Positions 22,901 to 36,900 of a stretch of DNA of 64,000 nucleotides are shown one piece after another. The position numbers and the translations under genes are program-made. The DNA comes from Bathymodiolus brooksi (taxonomy: Eukaryota > Mollusca > Bivalvia > Mytilida > Modiolidae): positions 48,469,085 to 48,533,084 of the forward strand of contig OY804585.1 in assembly GCA_963680875.1 (NCBI GenBank), read 5' to 3'. Under the pieces are notes generated by a model. It saw nothing but the letters and a program-made list of their open reading frames with translations, was not told the DNA's origin and did no database searches. Every line of letters starts with the position of its first letter. Within the stretch, counting starts at the first letter, position 1.

Positions 22901-25900
22901 CGCTATATTGATACTAGTAGAAAGTTAGTATTAGTATCTATGATTTGGTAGGTCGTTCCTCCTTATATTGATACTAGTAGAAAGTTAGTATTAGTATCTA
23001 TGATTTGGTAGGTCGTTCCTCGCTATATTGATACTAGTAGAAAGTTAGTATTAGTATCTATGATTTGGTAGGTCGTTCCTCGCTATATTGATACTAGTAG
23101 AAAGTTAGTATTAGTATCTATGATTTGGTAGGTCGTTCCTCGCTATATTGATACTAGTAGAAAGTTAGTATTAGTATCTATGATTTGGTAGGTCGTTCCT
23201 CGCTATATTGAAACTAGTACAAAGTTAGTATTAGTATTTATGATTGGTAGGTCGTTCCTCGCTATATTGATACTAGTAGAAAGTTAGTCTTAGTATTTAT
23301 GATTTGGTAGGTCGTTCCACGCTATATTGATACTAGTAGAAAGTTAGTATTAGTATCTATGATTTGGTAGGTCGTTCCTCGCTATATTGATACGAGTAGA
23401 AAGTTAGAATTAGTATCTATGATTGGTAGGTCGCTCCTCGCTATATTGATACTAGTAGAAAGTTAGTATTAGTATTTATGATTTGGTAGGTCGTTCCTCG
23501 CTATATTGATACTAGTAGAAAGTTAGTATTAGTATTTATGATTTGGTAGGTCGTTCCTCGCTATATTGATACTAGTAGAAAGTTAGTATTAATATCTATG
23601 ATTTGGTAGGTCGTTCCAAGCTATATTGATACTAGTAGAAAGTTAGTATTAGTATTTATGATTTGGTAGGTTGTTCCTCGCTATATTGAAACTAGTAGAA
23701 AGTTAGTATTAGTATTTATGATTTGGTAGGTCGTTCCAAGCTATATTGATACTAGTAGAAAGTTAGTATTAGTATCCATGATTTGGTAGGTCGTTCCTCG
23801 CTATATTGATACTAGTGGAAAGTTAGTATTAGTATCTATGATTTGGTAGGTCGTTCCTCGCTATATTGATACTAGTAGAAAGTTAGTATTAGTATCTATG
23901 ATTTGGTAGGTCGTTCCTCGCTATATTGATACTAGTAGAAAGTTAGTATTAGTATCTATGATTTGGTAGGTCGTTCCTCGCTATATTGATACTAGTAGAA
24001 AGTTAGTATTAGTATCTATGATTTGGTAGGTCGTTCCTCCTTATATTGATACTAGTAGAAAGTTAGTATTAGTATCTATGATTTGGTAGGTCGTTCCTCG
24101 CTATATTGATACTAGTAGAAAGTTAGTATTAGTATCTATGATTTGGTAGGTCGTTCCTCGCTATATTGATACTAGTAGAAAGTTAGTATTAGTATCTATG
24201 ATTTGGTAGGTCGTTCCTCGCTATATTGATACTAGTAGAAAGTTAGTATTAGTATCTATGATTTGGTAGGTCGTTCCTCGCTATATTGAAACTAGTACAA
24301 AGTTAGTATTAGTATTTATGATTGGTAGGTCGTTCCTCGCTATATTGATACTAGTAGAAAGTTAGTCTTAGTATTTATGATTTGGTAGGTCGTTCCACGC
24401 TATATTGATACTAGTAGAAAGTTAGTATTAGTATCTATGATTTGGTAGGTCGTTCCTCGCTATATTGATACGAGTAGAAAGTTAGAATTAGTATCTATGA
24501 TTGGTAGGTCGCTCCTCGCTATATTGATACTAGTAGAAAGTTAGTATTAGTATTTATGATTTGGTAGGTCGTTCCTCGCTATATTGATACTAGTAGAAAG
24601 TTAGTATTAGTATTTATGATTTGGTAGGTCGTTCCTCGCTATATTGATACTAGTAGAAAGTTAGTATTAATATCTATGATTTGGTAGGTCGTTCCAAGCT
24701 ATATTGATACTAGTAGAAAGTTAGTATTAGTATTTATGATTTGGTAGGTTGTTCCTCGCTATATTGAAACTAGTAGAAAGTTAGTATTAGTATTTATGAT
24801 TGGTAGGTCGTTCCTCGCTATATTGATACTACTAGAAAGTTAGTATTAGTATTTATGATTTGGTAGGTCGTTCCTCGCTATATTGATACTAGTAGAAAGT
24901 TAGTATTAGTATCTATGATTTGGTAGGTCGTTCCTCGCTATATTGATACTAGTAGAAAGTTAGTATTAGTATCTATGATTTGGTAGGTCGTTCCTCGCTA
25001 TATTGATACTAGTAGAAAGCTAGTATTAGTATTTATGATTTGGTAGGTCGTTCCTCGCTATATTGGTACTAGTAGAAAGTTGGTATTAGTATTTATGATT
25101 TGGTAGGTCGTTCCTCGCTGTATTGATACTAGTAGAAAGTTAGTATTAGTATTTATGATTTGGAAGGTCGCTCCTCGCTATATTGATACTGGTAGAAAGT
25201 TAGTATTAGTATCTATGATTGGTAGGTCGCTCCTCGCTATATTGATACTAGTAGAAAGTTAGTATTAGTGTTTATGATTTGGTAGGTCGTTCCTCGCTAT
25301 ATTGATACTAGTAGAAAGTTAGTATTAGTATTTATGATTTGGTAGGTCGTTCCTCGCTATATTGATACTAGTAGAAAGTTAGTATTAATATCTATGATTT
25401 GGTAGGTCGTTCCAAGCTATATTGATACTAGTAGAAAGTTAGTATTAGTATTTATGATTTGGCAGGTCGTTCCTCGCTATATTGATACTAGTAGAAAGTT
25501 AGTATTAGTATTTATGATTTGGTAGGTCGTTCCTCGCTATATTGAAACTAGTAGAAAGTTAGTATTAGTATTTATTATTGGTAGGTCGTTTCTCGCTATA
25601 TTGATACTAGTAGAAAGTTAGTATTAGTATTTATGATTTGGTAGGTCGTTCCAAGCTATATTGAAACTAGTAGAAAGTTAGTATTAGTATCTATGATTTG
25701 GTAGGTCGTTCCTCGCTATATTGATACTAGTAGAAAGTTAGTATTAGTATATATGATTTGGTAGGTCGTTCCTCGCTATATTGATACTAGTAGAAAGTTA
25801 GTATTAGTATTTATGATTTGGTAGGTCGTTCCAAGCTATATTGATACTAGTAGAAAGTTAGTATTAGTATCCATGATTTGGTAGGTCGTTCCTCGCTATA

Positions 25901-28900
25901 TTGATACTAGTGGAAAGTTAGTATTAGTATCTATGATTTGGTAGGTCGTTCCTCGCTATATTGATACTAGTAGAAAGTTAGTATTAGTATCTATGATTTG
26001 GTAGGTCGTTCCTCGCTATATTGATACTAGTAGAAAGTTAGTATTAGTATCTATGATTTGGTAGGTCGTTCCTCGCTATATTGATACTAGTAGAAAGTTA
26101 GTATTAGTATCTATGATTTGGTAGGTCGTTCCTCGCTATATTGATACTAGTGGAAAGTTAGTATTAGTATCTATGATTTAGTAGGTCGTTCCTCGCTATA
26201 TTGATACTAGTAGAAAGTTAGTATTAGTATCTATGATTTGGTTGGTCGTTCCTCGCTATATTGATACTAGTAGAAAGTTAGTATTAGTATCTATGATTTG
26301 GTAGGTCGTTCCTCGCTATATTGATACTAGTAGAAAGTTAGTATTAGTATCTATGATTTGGTAGGTCGTTCCTCGCTATATTGATACTAGTAGAAAGTTA
26401 GTATTAGTATCTATGATTTGGTAGGTCGTTCCTCGCTATATTGATACTAGTAGAAAGTTAGTATTAGTATCTATGATTTGGTAGGTCGTTCCTCGCTATA
26501 TTGATACTAGTAGAAAGTTAGTATTAGTATATATGATTTGGTAGGTCGTTCCTCGCTATATTGATACTAGTAGAAAGTTAGTATTAGTATTTATGATTTG
26601 GTAGGTCGTTCCAAGCTATATTGATACTAGTAGAAAGTTAGTATTAGTATCCATGATTTGGTAGGTCGTTCCTCGCTATATTGATACTAGTGGAAAGTTA
26701 GTATTAGTATCTATGATTTGGTAGGTCGTTCCTCGCTATATTGATACTAGTAGAAAGTTAGTATTAGTATCTATGATTTGGTAGGTCGTTCCTCGCTATA
26801 TTGATACTAGTAGAAAGTTAGTATTAGTATCTATGATTTGGTAGGTCGTTCCTCGCTATATTGATACTAGTAGAAAGTTAGTATTAGTATCTATGATTTG
26901 GTAGGTCGTTCCTCGCTATATTGATACTAGTGGAAAGTTAGTATTAGTATCTATGATTTAGTAGGTCGTTCCTCGCTATATTGATACTAGTAGAAAGTTA
27001 GTATTAGTATCTATGATTTGGTTGGTCGTTCCTCGCTATATTGATACTAGTAGAAAGTTAGTATTAGTATCTATGATTTGGTAGGTCGTTCCTCGCTATA
27101 TTGATACTAGTAGAAAGTTAGTATTAGTATCTATGATTTGGTAGGTCGTTCCTCGCTATATTGATACTAGTAGAAAGTTAGTATTAGTATCTATGATTTG
27201 GTAGGTCGTTCCTCGCTATATTGATACTAGTAGAAAGTTAGTATTAGTATCTATGATTTGGTAGGTCGTTCCTCGCTATATTGATACTAGTAGAAAGTTA
27301 GTATTAGTATCTATTATTTGGTAGGTCGTTCCTCGCTATATTGATACTAGTAGAAAGTTAGTATTAGTATCTATGATTTGGTAGGTCGTTCCTCGCTATA
27401 TTGAAACTAGTACAAAGTTAGTATTAGTATTTATGATTGGTAGGTCGTTCCTCGCTATATTGATACTAGTAGAAAGTTAGTCTTAGTATTTATGATTTGG
27501 TAGGTCGTTCCACGCTATATTGATACTAGTAGAAAGTTAGTATTAGTATCTATTATTTGGTAGGTCGCTCCTCGCTATATTGATACTAGTAGAAAGTTAG
27601 TATTAGTATTTATGATTTGGTAGGTCGCTCCCCGCTATATTGATACTAGTAGAAAGTTAGTATTAGTATCTATGATTTGGTAGGTCGTTCCTCGCTATAT
27701 TGATACTAGTAGAAAGTTAGTATTAGTATCTATGATTTGGTAGGTCGTTGCTCGTTATATTAATACTAGTAGAAAGTTAGTATTAGTATCTATGATTTGG
27801 TAGGTCGTTCCTCGCTATATTGATACTAGTAGAAAGTTAGAATTAGTATCTATGATTGGTAGGTCGCTCCTCGCTATATTGATACTAGTAGAAGGTTAGT
27901 ATTAGTATTTATGATTTGGTAGGTCGTTCCTCGCTATATTGATACTAGTAGAAAGTTAGTATTAGTATTTATGATTTGGTAGGTCGTTCCTCGCTATATT
28001 GATACTAGTAGAAAGTTAGTATTAATATCTATGATTTGGTAGGTTGTTCCAAGCTATATTGATACTAGTAGAAAGTTAGTATTAGTATTTATGATTTGGT
28101 AGGTTGTTCCTCGCTATATTGAAACTAGTAGAAAGTTAGTATTAGTATTTATGATTGGTAGGTCGTTCCTCGCTATATTGATACTACTAGAAAGTTAGTA
28201 TTAGTATTTATGATTTGGTAGGTCGTTCCTCGCTATATTGATACTAGTAGAAAGTTAGTATTAGTATCTATGATTTGGTAGGTCGTTCCTCGCTATATTG
28301 ATACTAGTAGAAAGTTAGTATTAGTATTTATGATTTGGTAGGTCGTTCCTCGCTATATTGGTACTAGTAGAAAGTTGGTATTAGTATTTATGATTTGGTA
28401 GGTCGTTCCTCGCTGTATTGATACTAGTAGAAAGTTAGTATTAGTATTTATGATTTGGAAGGTCGCTCCTCGCTATATTGATACTGGTAGAAAGTTAGTA
28501 TTAGTATCTATGATTGGTAGGTCGCTCCTCGCTATATTGATACTAGTAGAAAGTTAGTATTAGTATTTATGATTTGGTAGGTCGTTCCTCGCTATATTGA
28601 TACTAGTAGAAAGTTAGTATTAGTATTTATGATTTGGTAGGTCGTTCCTCGCTATATTGATACTATTAGAAAGTTAGTATTAATATCTATGATTTGGTAG
28701 GTCGTTCCAAGCTATATTGATACTAGTAGAAAGTTAGTATTAGTATATATGATTTGGCAGGTCGTTCCTCGCTATATTGATACTAGTAGAAAGTTAGTAT
28801 TAGTATTTATGATTTGGTAGGTCGTTCCTCGCTATATTGATACTAGTAGAAAGTTAGTATTAGTATTTATTATTGGTAGGTCGTTTCTCGCTATATTGAT

Positions 28901-31900
28901 ACTAGTAGAAAGTTAGTATTAGTATTTATGATTTGGTAGGTCGTTCCAAGCTATATTGAAACTAGTAGAAAGTTAGTATTAGTATCTATGATTTGGTAGG
29001 TCGTTCCTCGCTATATTGATACTAGTAGAAAGTTAGTATTAGTATATATGATTTGGTAGGTCGTTCCTCGCTATATTGATACTAGTAGAAAGTTAGTATT
29101 AGTATTTATGATTTGGTAGGTCGTTCCAAGCTATATTGATACTAGTAGAAAGTTAGTATTAGTATCCATGATTTGGTAGGTCGTTCCTCGCTATATTGAT
29201 ACTAGTGGAAAGTTAGTATTAGTATCTATGATTTGGTAGGTCGTTCCTCGCTATATTGATACTAGTAGAAAGTTAGTATTAGTATCTATGATTTGGTAGG
29301 TCGTTCCTCGCTATATTGATACTAGTAGAAAGTTAGTATTAGTATCTATGATTTGGTAGGTCGTTCCTCGCTATATTGATACTAGTAGAAAGTTAGTATT
29401 AGTATCTATGATTTGGTAGGTCGTTCCTCGCTATATTGATACTAGTAGAAAGTTAGTATTAGTATCTATGATTTGGTAGGTCGTTCCTCGCTATATTGAT
29501 ACTAGTAGAAAGTTAGTATTAGTATCTATGATTTGGTAGGTCGTTCCTCGCTATATTGATACTAGTAGAAAGTTAGTATTAGTATCTATGATTTGGTAGG
29601 TCGTTCCTCGCTATATTGATACTAGTAGAAAGTTAGTATTAGTATCTATGATTTGGTAGGTCGTTCCTCGCTATATTGAAACTAGTACAAAGTTAGTATT
29701 AGTATTTATGATTGGTAGGCCGTTCCTCGCTATATTGATACTAGTAGAAAGTTAGTCTTAGTATTTATGATTTGGTAGGTCGTTCCACGCTATATTGATA
29801 CTAGTAGAAAGTTAGTATTAGTATCTATGATTTGGTAGGTCGTTGCTCGTTATATTAATACTAGTAGAAAGTTAGTATTAGTATCTATGATTTGGTAGGT
29901 CGTTCCTCGCTATATTGATACTAGTAGAAAGTTAGAATTAGTATCTATGATTGGTAGGTCGCTCCTCGCTATATTGATACTAGTAGAAGGTTAGTATTAG
30001 TATTTATGATTTGGTAGGTCGTTCCTCGCTATATTGATACTAGTAGAAAGTTAGTATTAGTATTTATGATTTGGTAGGTCGTTCCTCGCTATATTGATAC
30101 TAGTAGAAAGTTAGTATTAATATCTATGATTTGGTAGGTTGTTCCAAGCTATATTGATACTAGTAGAAAGTTAGTATTAGTATTTATGATTTGGTAGGTT
30201 GTTCCTCGCTATATTGAAACTAGTAGAAAGTTAGTATTAGTATTTATGATTGGTAGGTCGTTCCTCGCTATATTGATACTACTAGAAAGTTAGTATTAGT
30301 ATTTATGATTTGGTAGGTCGTTCCTCGCTATATTGATACTAGTAGAAAGTTAGTATTAGTATCTATGATTTGGTAGGTCGTTCCTCGCTATATTGATACT
30401 AGTAGAAAGCTAGTATTAGTATTTATGATTTGGTAGGTCGTTCCTCGCTATATTGGTACTAGTAGAAAGTTGGTATTAGTATTTATGATTTGGTAGGTCG
30501 TTCCTCGCTGTATTGATACTAGTAGAAAGTTAGTATTAGTATTTATGATTTGGAAGGTCGCTCCTCGCTATATTGATACTGGTAGAAAGTTAGTATTAGT
30601 ATCTATGATTGGTAGGTCGCTCCTCGCTATATTGATACTAGTAGAAAGTTAGTATTAGTATTTATGATTTGGTAGGTCGTTCCTCGCTATATTGATACTA
30701 GTAGAAAGTTAGTATTAGTATTTATGATTTGGTAGGTCGTTCCTCGCTATATTGATACTATTAGAAAGTTAGTATTAATATCTATGATTTGGTAGGTCGT
30801 TCCAAGCTATATTGATACTAGTAGAAAGTTAGTATTAGTATTTATGATTTGGCAGGTCGTTCCTCGCTATATTGATACTAGTAGAAAGTTAGTATTAGTA
30901 TTTATGATTTGGTAGGTCGTTCCTCGCTATATTGAAACTAGTAGAAAGTTAGTATTAGTATTTATTATTGGTAGGTCGTTTCTCGCTATATTGATACTAG
31001 TAGAAAGTTAGTATTAGTATTTATGATTTGGTAGGTCGTTCCAAGCTATATTGAAACTAGTAGAAAGTTAGTATTAGTATCTATGATTTGGTAGGTCGTT
31101 CCTCGCTATATTGATACTAGTAGAAAGTTAGTATTAGTATATATGATTTGGTAGGTCGTTCCTCGCTATATTGATACTAGTAGAAAGTTAGTATTAGTAT
31201 TTATGATTTGGTAGGTCGTTCCAAGCTATATTGATACTAGTAGAAAGTTAGTATTAGTATCCATGATTTGGTAGGTCGTTCCTCGCTATATTGATACTAG
31301 TGGAAAGTTAGTATTAGTATCTATGATTTGGTAGGTCGTTCCTCGCTATATTGATACTAGTAGAAAGTTAGTATTAGTATCTATGATTTGGTAGGTCGTT
31401 CCTCGCTATATTGATAGTAGTAGAAAGTTAGTATTAGTATATATGATTTGGTAGGTCGTTCCTCGCTATATTGATACTAGTAGAAAGTTAGTATTAGTAT
31501 CTATGATTTGGTAGGTCGTTCCTCGCTATATTGATACTAGTAGAAAGTTAGTATTAGTATCTATGATTTGGTAGGTCGTTCCTCGCTATATTGATACTAG
31601 TAGAAAGTTAGTATTAGTATCTATGATTTGGTAGGTCGTTCCTCGCTATATTGATACTAGTAGAAAGTTAGTATTAGTATCTATGATTTGGTAGGTCGTT
31701 CCTCGCTATATTGATACTAGTAGAAAGTTAGTATTAGTATCTATGATTTGGTAGGTCGTTCCTCGCTATATTGAAACTAGTACAAAGTTAGTATTAGTAT
31801 TTATGATTGGTAGGCCGTTCCTCGCTATATTGATACTAGTAGAAAGTTAGTCTTAGTATTTATGATTTGGTAGGTCGTTCCACGCTATATTGATACTAGT

Positions 31901-33993
31901 AGAAAGTTAGTATTAGTATCTATGATTTGGTAGGTCGTTCCTCGCTATATTGATACTAGTAGAAAGTTAGTATTAGTATATATGATTTGGTAGGTCGTTC
32001 CTCGCTATATTGATACTAGTAGAAAGTTAGTAGTATTAGTATTTATGATTTGGTAGGTCGTTCCAAGCTATATTGATACTAGGAGAAAGTTAGTATTAGT
32101 ATCCATGATTTGGTAGGTCGTTCCTTGCTATATTGATACTAGTGGAAAGTTAGTATTAGTATCTATGATTTGGTAGGTCGTTCCTCGCTATATTGATACT
32201 AGTAGAAAGTTAGTATTAGTATCTATGATTTGGTAGGTCGTTCCTCGCTATATTGATACTAGTAGAAAGTTAGTATTAGTATCTATGATTTGGTAGGTCG
32301 TTCCTCGCTATATTGATACTAGTAGAAAGTTAGTATTAGTATCTATGATTTGGTAGGTCGTTCCTCGCTATATTGATACTAGTAGAAAGTTAGTATTAGT
32401 ATCTATGATTTGGTAGGTCGTTCCTCGCTATATTGATACTAGTAGAAAGTTAGTATTAGTATCTATGATTTGGTAGGTCGTTCCTCGCTATATTGATACT
32501 AGTAGAAAGTTAGTATTAGTATCTATGATTTGGTAGGTCGTTCCTCGCTATATTGATACTAGTAGAAAGTTAGTATTAGTATCTATGATTTGGTAGGTCG
32601 TTCCTCGCTATATTGAAACTAGTACAAAGTTAGTATTAGTATTTATGATTGGTAGGCCGTTCCTCGCTATATTGATACTAGTAGAAAGTTAGTCTTAGTA
32701 TTTATGATTTGGTAGGTCGTTCCAAGCTATATTGAAACTAGTAGAAAGTTAGTATTAGTATCTATGATTTGGTAGGTCGTTCCTCGCTATATTGATACTA
32801 GTAGAAAGTTAGTATTAGTATATATGATTTGGTAGGTCGTTCCTCGCTATATTGATACTAGTAGAAAGTTAGTATTAGTATTTATGATTTGGTAGGTCGT
32901 TCCAAGCTATATTGATACTAGTAGAAAGTTAGTATTAGTATCCATGATTTGGTAGGTCGTTCCTCGCTATATTGATACTAGTGGAAAGTTAGTATTAGTA
33001 TCTATGATTTGGTAGGTCGTTCCTCGCTATATTGATACTAGTAGAAAGTTAGTATTAGTATCTATGATTTGGTAGGTCGTTCCTCGCTATATTGATACTA
33101 GTAGAAAGTTAGTATTAGTATCTATGATTTGGTAGGTCGTTCCTCGCTATATTGATACTAGTAGAAAGTTAGTATTAGTATCTATGATTTGGTAGGTCGT
33201 TCCTCGCTATATTGATACTAGTAGAAAGTTAGTATTAGTATCTATGATTTGGTAGGTCGTTCCTCGCTATATTGATACTAGTAGAAAGTTAGTATTAGTA
33301 TCTATGATTTGGTAGGTCGTTCCTCGCTATATTGATACTAGTAGAAAGTTAGTATTAGTATATATGATTTGGTAGGTCGTTCCTCGCTATATTGATACTA
33401 GTAGAAAGTTAGTATTAGTATTTATGATTTGGTAGGTCGTTCCAAGCTATATTGATACTAGTAGAAAGTTAGTATTAGTATCCATGATTTGGTAGGTCGT
33501 TCCTCGCTATATTGATACTAGTGGAAAGTTAGTATTAGTATCTATGATTTGGTAGGTCGTTCCTCGCTATATTGATACTAGTAGAAAGTTAGTATTAGTA
33601 TCTATGATTTGGTAGGTCGTTCCTCGCTATATTGATACTAGTAGAAAGTTAGTATTAGTATATATGATTTGGTAGGTCGTTCCTCGCTATATTGATACTA
33701 GTAGAAAGTTAGTATTAGTATCTATGATTTGGTAGGTCGTTCCTCGCTATATTGATACTAGTAGAAAGTTAGTATTAGTATCTATGATTTGGTAGGTCGT
33801 TCCTCGCTATATTGATACTAGTAGAAAGTTAGTATTAGTATCTATGATTTGGTAGGTCGTTCCTCGCTATATTGATACTAGTAGAAAGTTAGTATTAGTA
33901 TCTATGATTTGGTAGGTCGTTCCTCGCTATATTGATACTAGTAGAAAGTTAGTATTAGTATCTATGATTTGGTAGGTCGTTCCTCGCTATATT
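7954..33993. repeat. Satellite domain I: mixed higher-order repeats
   Basis: Variant monomers recur in the same order at irregular spacing. The GGTACTAGTAG/GTTGGTATT monomer appears at 10514, 13448, 14944, 28359 and 30454 (also near 18.7 kb in part, 25.06 kb and 39.8 kb), giving intervals of 2,934, 1,496 and 2,095 bp. The CCTCCTTATATTG monomer at 22961 and 24039, and the TACGAGTAG monomer at 23391 and 24469, are both 1,078 bp apart. A 780-bp (13-monomer) block at 25741-26520 is repeated exactly in step at 26521-27300, marked by GATTTAGTAGG and GGTTGGTCG. Runs of up to eight or nine identical monomers separate the marked ones. Confidence 0.85.
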
Positions 33994-36900
33994 GAAACTA
34001 GTACAAAGTTAGTATTAGTATTTATGATTGGTAGGCCGTTCCTCGCTATATTGATACTAGTAGAAAGTTAGTCTTAGTATTTATGATTTGGTAGGTCGTT
34101 CCACGCTATATTGATACTAGTAGAAAGTTAGTATTAGTATCTATGATTTGGTAGGTCGTTCCTCGCTATATTGATACTAGTAGAAAGTTAGTATTAGTAT
34201 ATATGATTTGGTAGGTCGTTCCTCGCTATATTGATACTAGTAGAAAGTTAGTATTAGTATTTATGATTTGGTAGGTCGTTCCAAGCTATATTGATACTAG
34301 GAGAAAGTTAGTATTAGTATCCATGATTTGGTAGGTCGTTCCTCGCTATATTGATACTAGTGGAAAGTTAGTATTAGTATCTATGATTTGGTAGGTCGTT
34401 CCTCGCTATATTGATACTAGTAGAAAGTTAGTATTAGTATCTATGATTTGGTAGGTCGTTCCTCGCTATATTGATACTAGTAGAAAGTTAGTATTAGTAT
34501 CTATGATTTGGTAGGTCGTTCCTCGCTATATTGATACTAGTAGAAAGTTAGTATTAGTATCTATGATTTGGTAGGTCGTTCCTCGCTATATTGATACTAG
34601 TAGAAAGTTAGTATTAGTATCTATGATTTGGTAGGTCGTTCCTCGCTATATTGATACTAGTAGAAAGTTAGTATTAGTATCTATGATTTGGTAGGTCGTT
34701 CCTCGCTATATTGATACTAGTAGAAAGTTAGTATTAGTATCTATGATTTGGTAGGTCGTTCCTCGCTATATTGATACTAGTAGAAAGTTAGTATTAGTAT
34801 CTATGATTTGGTAGGTCGTTCCTCGCTATATTGAAACTAGTACAAAGTTAGTATTAGTATTTATGATTGGTAGGCCGTTCCTCGCTATATTGATACTAGT
34901 AGAAAGTTAGTCTTAGTATTTATGATTTGGTAGGTCGTTCCAAGCTATATTGAAACTAGTAGAAAGTTAGTATTAGTATCTATGATTTGGTAGGTCGTTC
35001 CTCGCTATATTGATACTAGTAGAAAGTTAGTATTAGTATATATGATTTGGTAGGTCGTTCCTCGCTATATTGATACTAGTAGAAAGTTAGTATTAGTATT
35101 TATGATTTGGTAGGTCGTTCCAAGCTATATTGATACTAGTAGAAAGTTAGTATTAGTATCCATGATTTGGTAGGTCGTTCCTCGCTATATTGATACTAGT
35201 GGAAAGTTAGTATTAGTATCTATGATTTGGTAGGTCGTTCCTCGCTATATTGATACTAGTAGAAAGTTAGTATTAGTATCTATGATTTGGTAGGTCGTTC
35301 CTCGCTATATTGATACTAGTAGAAAGTTAGTATTAGTATCTATGATTTGGTAGGTCGTTCCTCGCTATATTGATACTAGTAGAAAGTTAGTATTAGTATC
35401 TATGATTTGGTAGGTCGTTCCTCGCTATATTGATACTAGTAGAAAGTTAGTATTAGTATCTATGATTTGGTAGGTCGTTCCTCGCTATATTGATACTAGT
35501 AGAAAGTTAGTATTAGTATCTATGATTTGGTAGGTCGTTCCTCGCTATATTGATACTAGTAGAAAGTTAGTATTAGTATCTATGATTTGGTAGGTCGTTC
35601 CTCGCTATATTGATACTAGTAGAAAGTTAGTATTAGTATCTATGATTTGGTAGGTCGTTCCTCGCTATATTGAAACTAGTACAAAGTTAGTATTAGTATT
35701 TATGATTGGTAGGCCGTTCCTCGCTATATTGATACTAGTAGAAAGTTAGTCTTAGTATTTATGATTTGGTAGGTCGTTCCACGCTATATTGATACTAGTA
35801 GAAAGTTAGTATTAGTATCTATGATTTGGTAGGTCGTTCCTCGCTATATTGATACTAGTAGAAAGTTAGTATTAGTATATATGATTTGGTAGGTCGTTCC
35901 TCGCTATATTGATACTAGTAGAAAGTTAGTATTAGTATTTATGATTTGGTAGGTCGTTCCAAGCTATATTGATACTAGGAGAAAGTTAGTATTAGTATCC
36001 ATGATTTGGTAGGTCGTTCCTCGCTATATTGATACTAGTGGAAAGTTAGTATTAGTATCTATGATTTGGTAGGTCGTTCCTCGCTATATTGATACTAGTA
36101 GAAAGTTAGTATTAGTATCTATGATTTGGTAGGTCGTTCCTCGCTATATTGATACTAGTAGAAAGTTAGTATTAGTATCTATGATTTGGTAGGTCGTTCC
36201 TCGCTATATTGATACTAGTAGAAAGTTAGTATTAGTATCTATGATTTGGTAGGTCGTTCCTCGCTATATTGATACTAGTAGAAAGTTAGTATTAGTATCT
36301 ATGATTTGGTAGGTCGTTCCTCGCTATATTGATACTAGTAGAAAGTTAGTATTAGTATCTATGATTTGGTAGGTCGTTCCTCGCTATATTGATACTAGTA
36401 GAAAGTTAGTATTAGTATCTATGATTTGGTAGGTCGTTCCTCGCTATATTGATACTAGTAGAAAGTTAGTATTAGTATCTATGATTTGGTAGGTCGTTCC
36501 TCGCTATATTGAAACTGGTACAAAGTTAGTATTAGTATTTATGATTGGTAGGCCGTTCCTCGCTATATTGATACTAGTAGAAAGTTAGTCTTAGTATTTA
36601 TGATTTGGTAGGTCGTTCCACGCTATATTGATACTAGTAGAAAGTTAGTATTAGTATCCATGATTTGGTAGGTCGTTCCTCGCTATATTGATACTAGTAG
36701 AAAGTTAGTATTAGTATATATGATTTGGTAGGTCGTTCCTCGCTATATTGATACTAGTAGAAAGTTAGTATTAGTATTTATGATTTGGTAGGTCGTTCCA
36801 AGCTATATTGATACTAGGAGAAAGTTAGTATTAGTATCCATGATTTGGTAGGTCGTTCCTCGCTATATTGATACTAGTGGAAAGTTAGTATTAGTATCTA

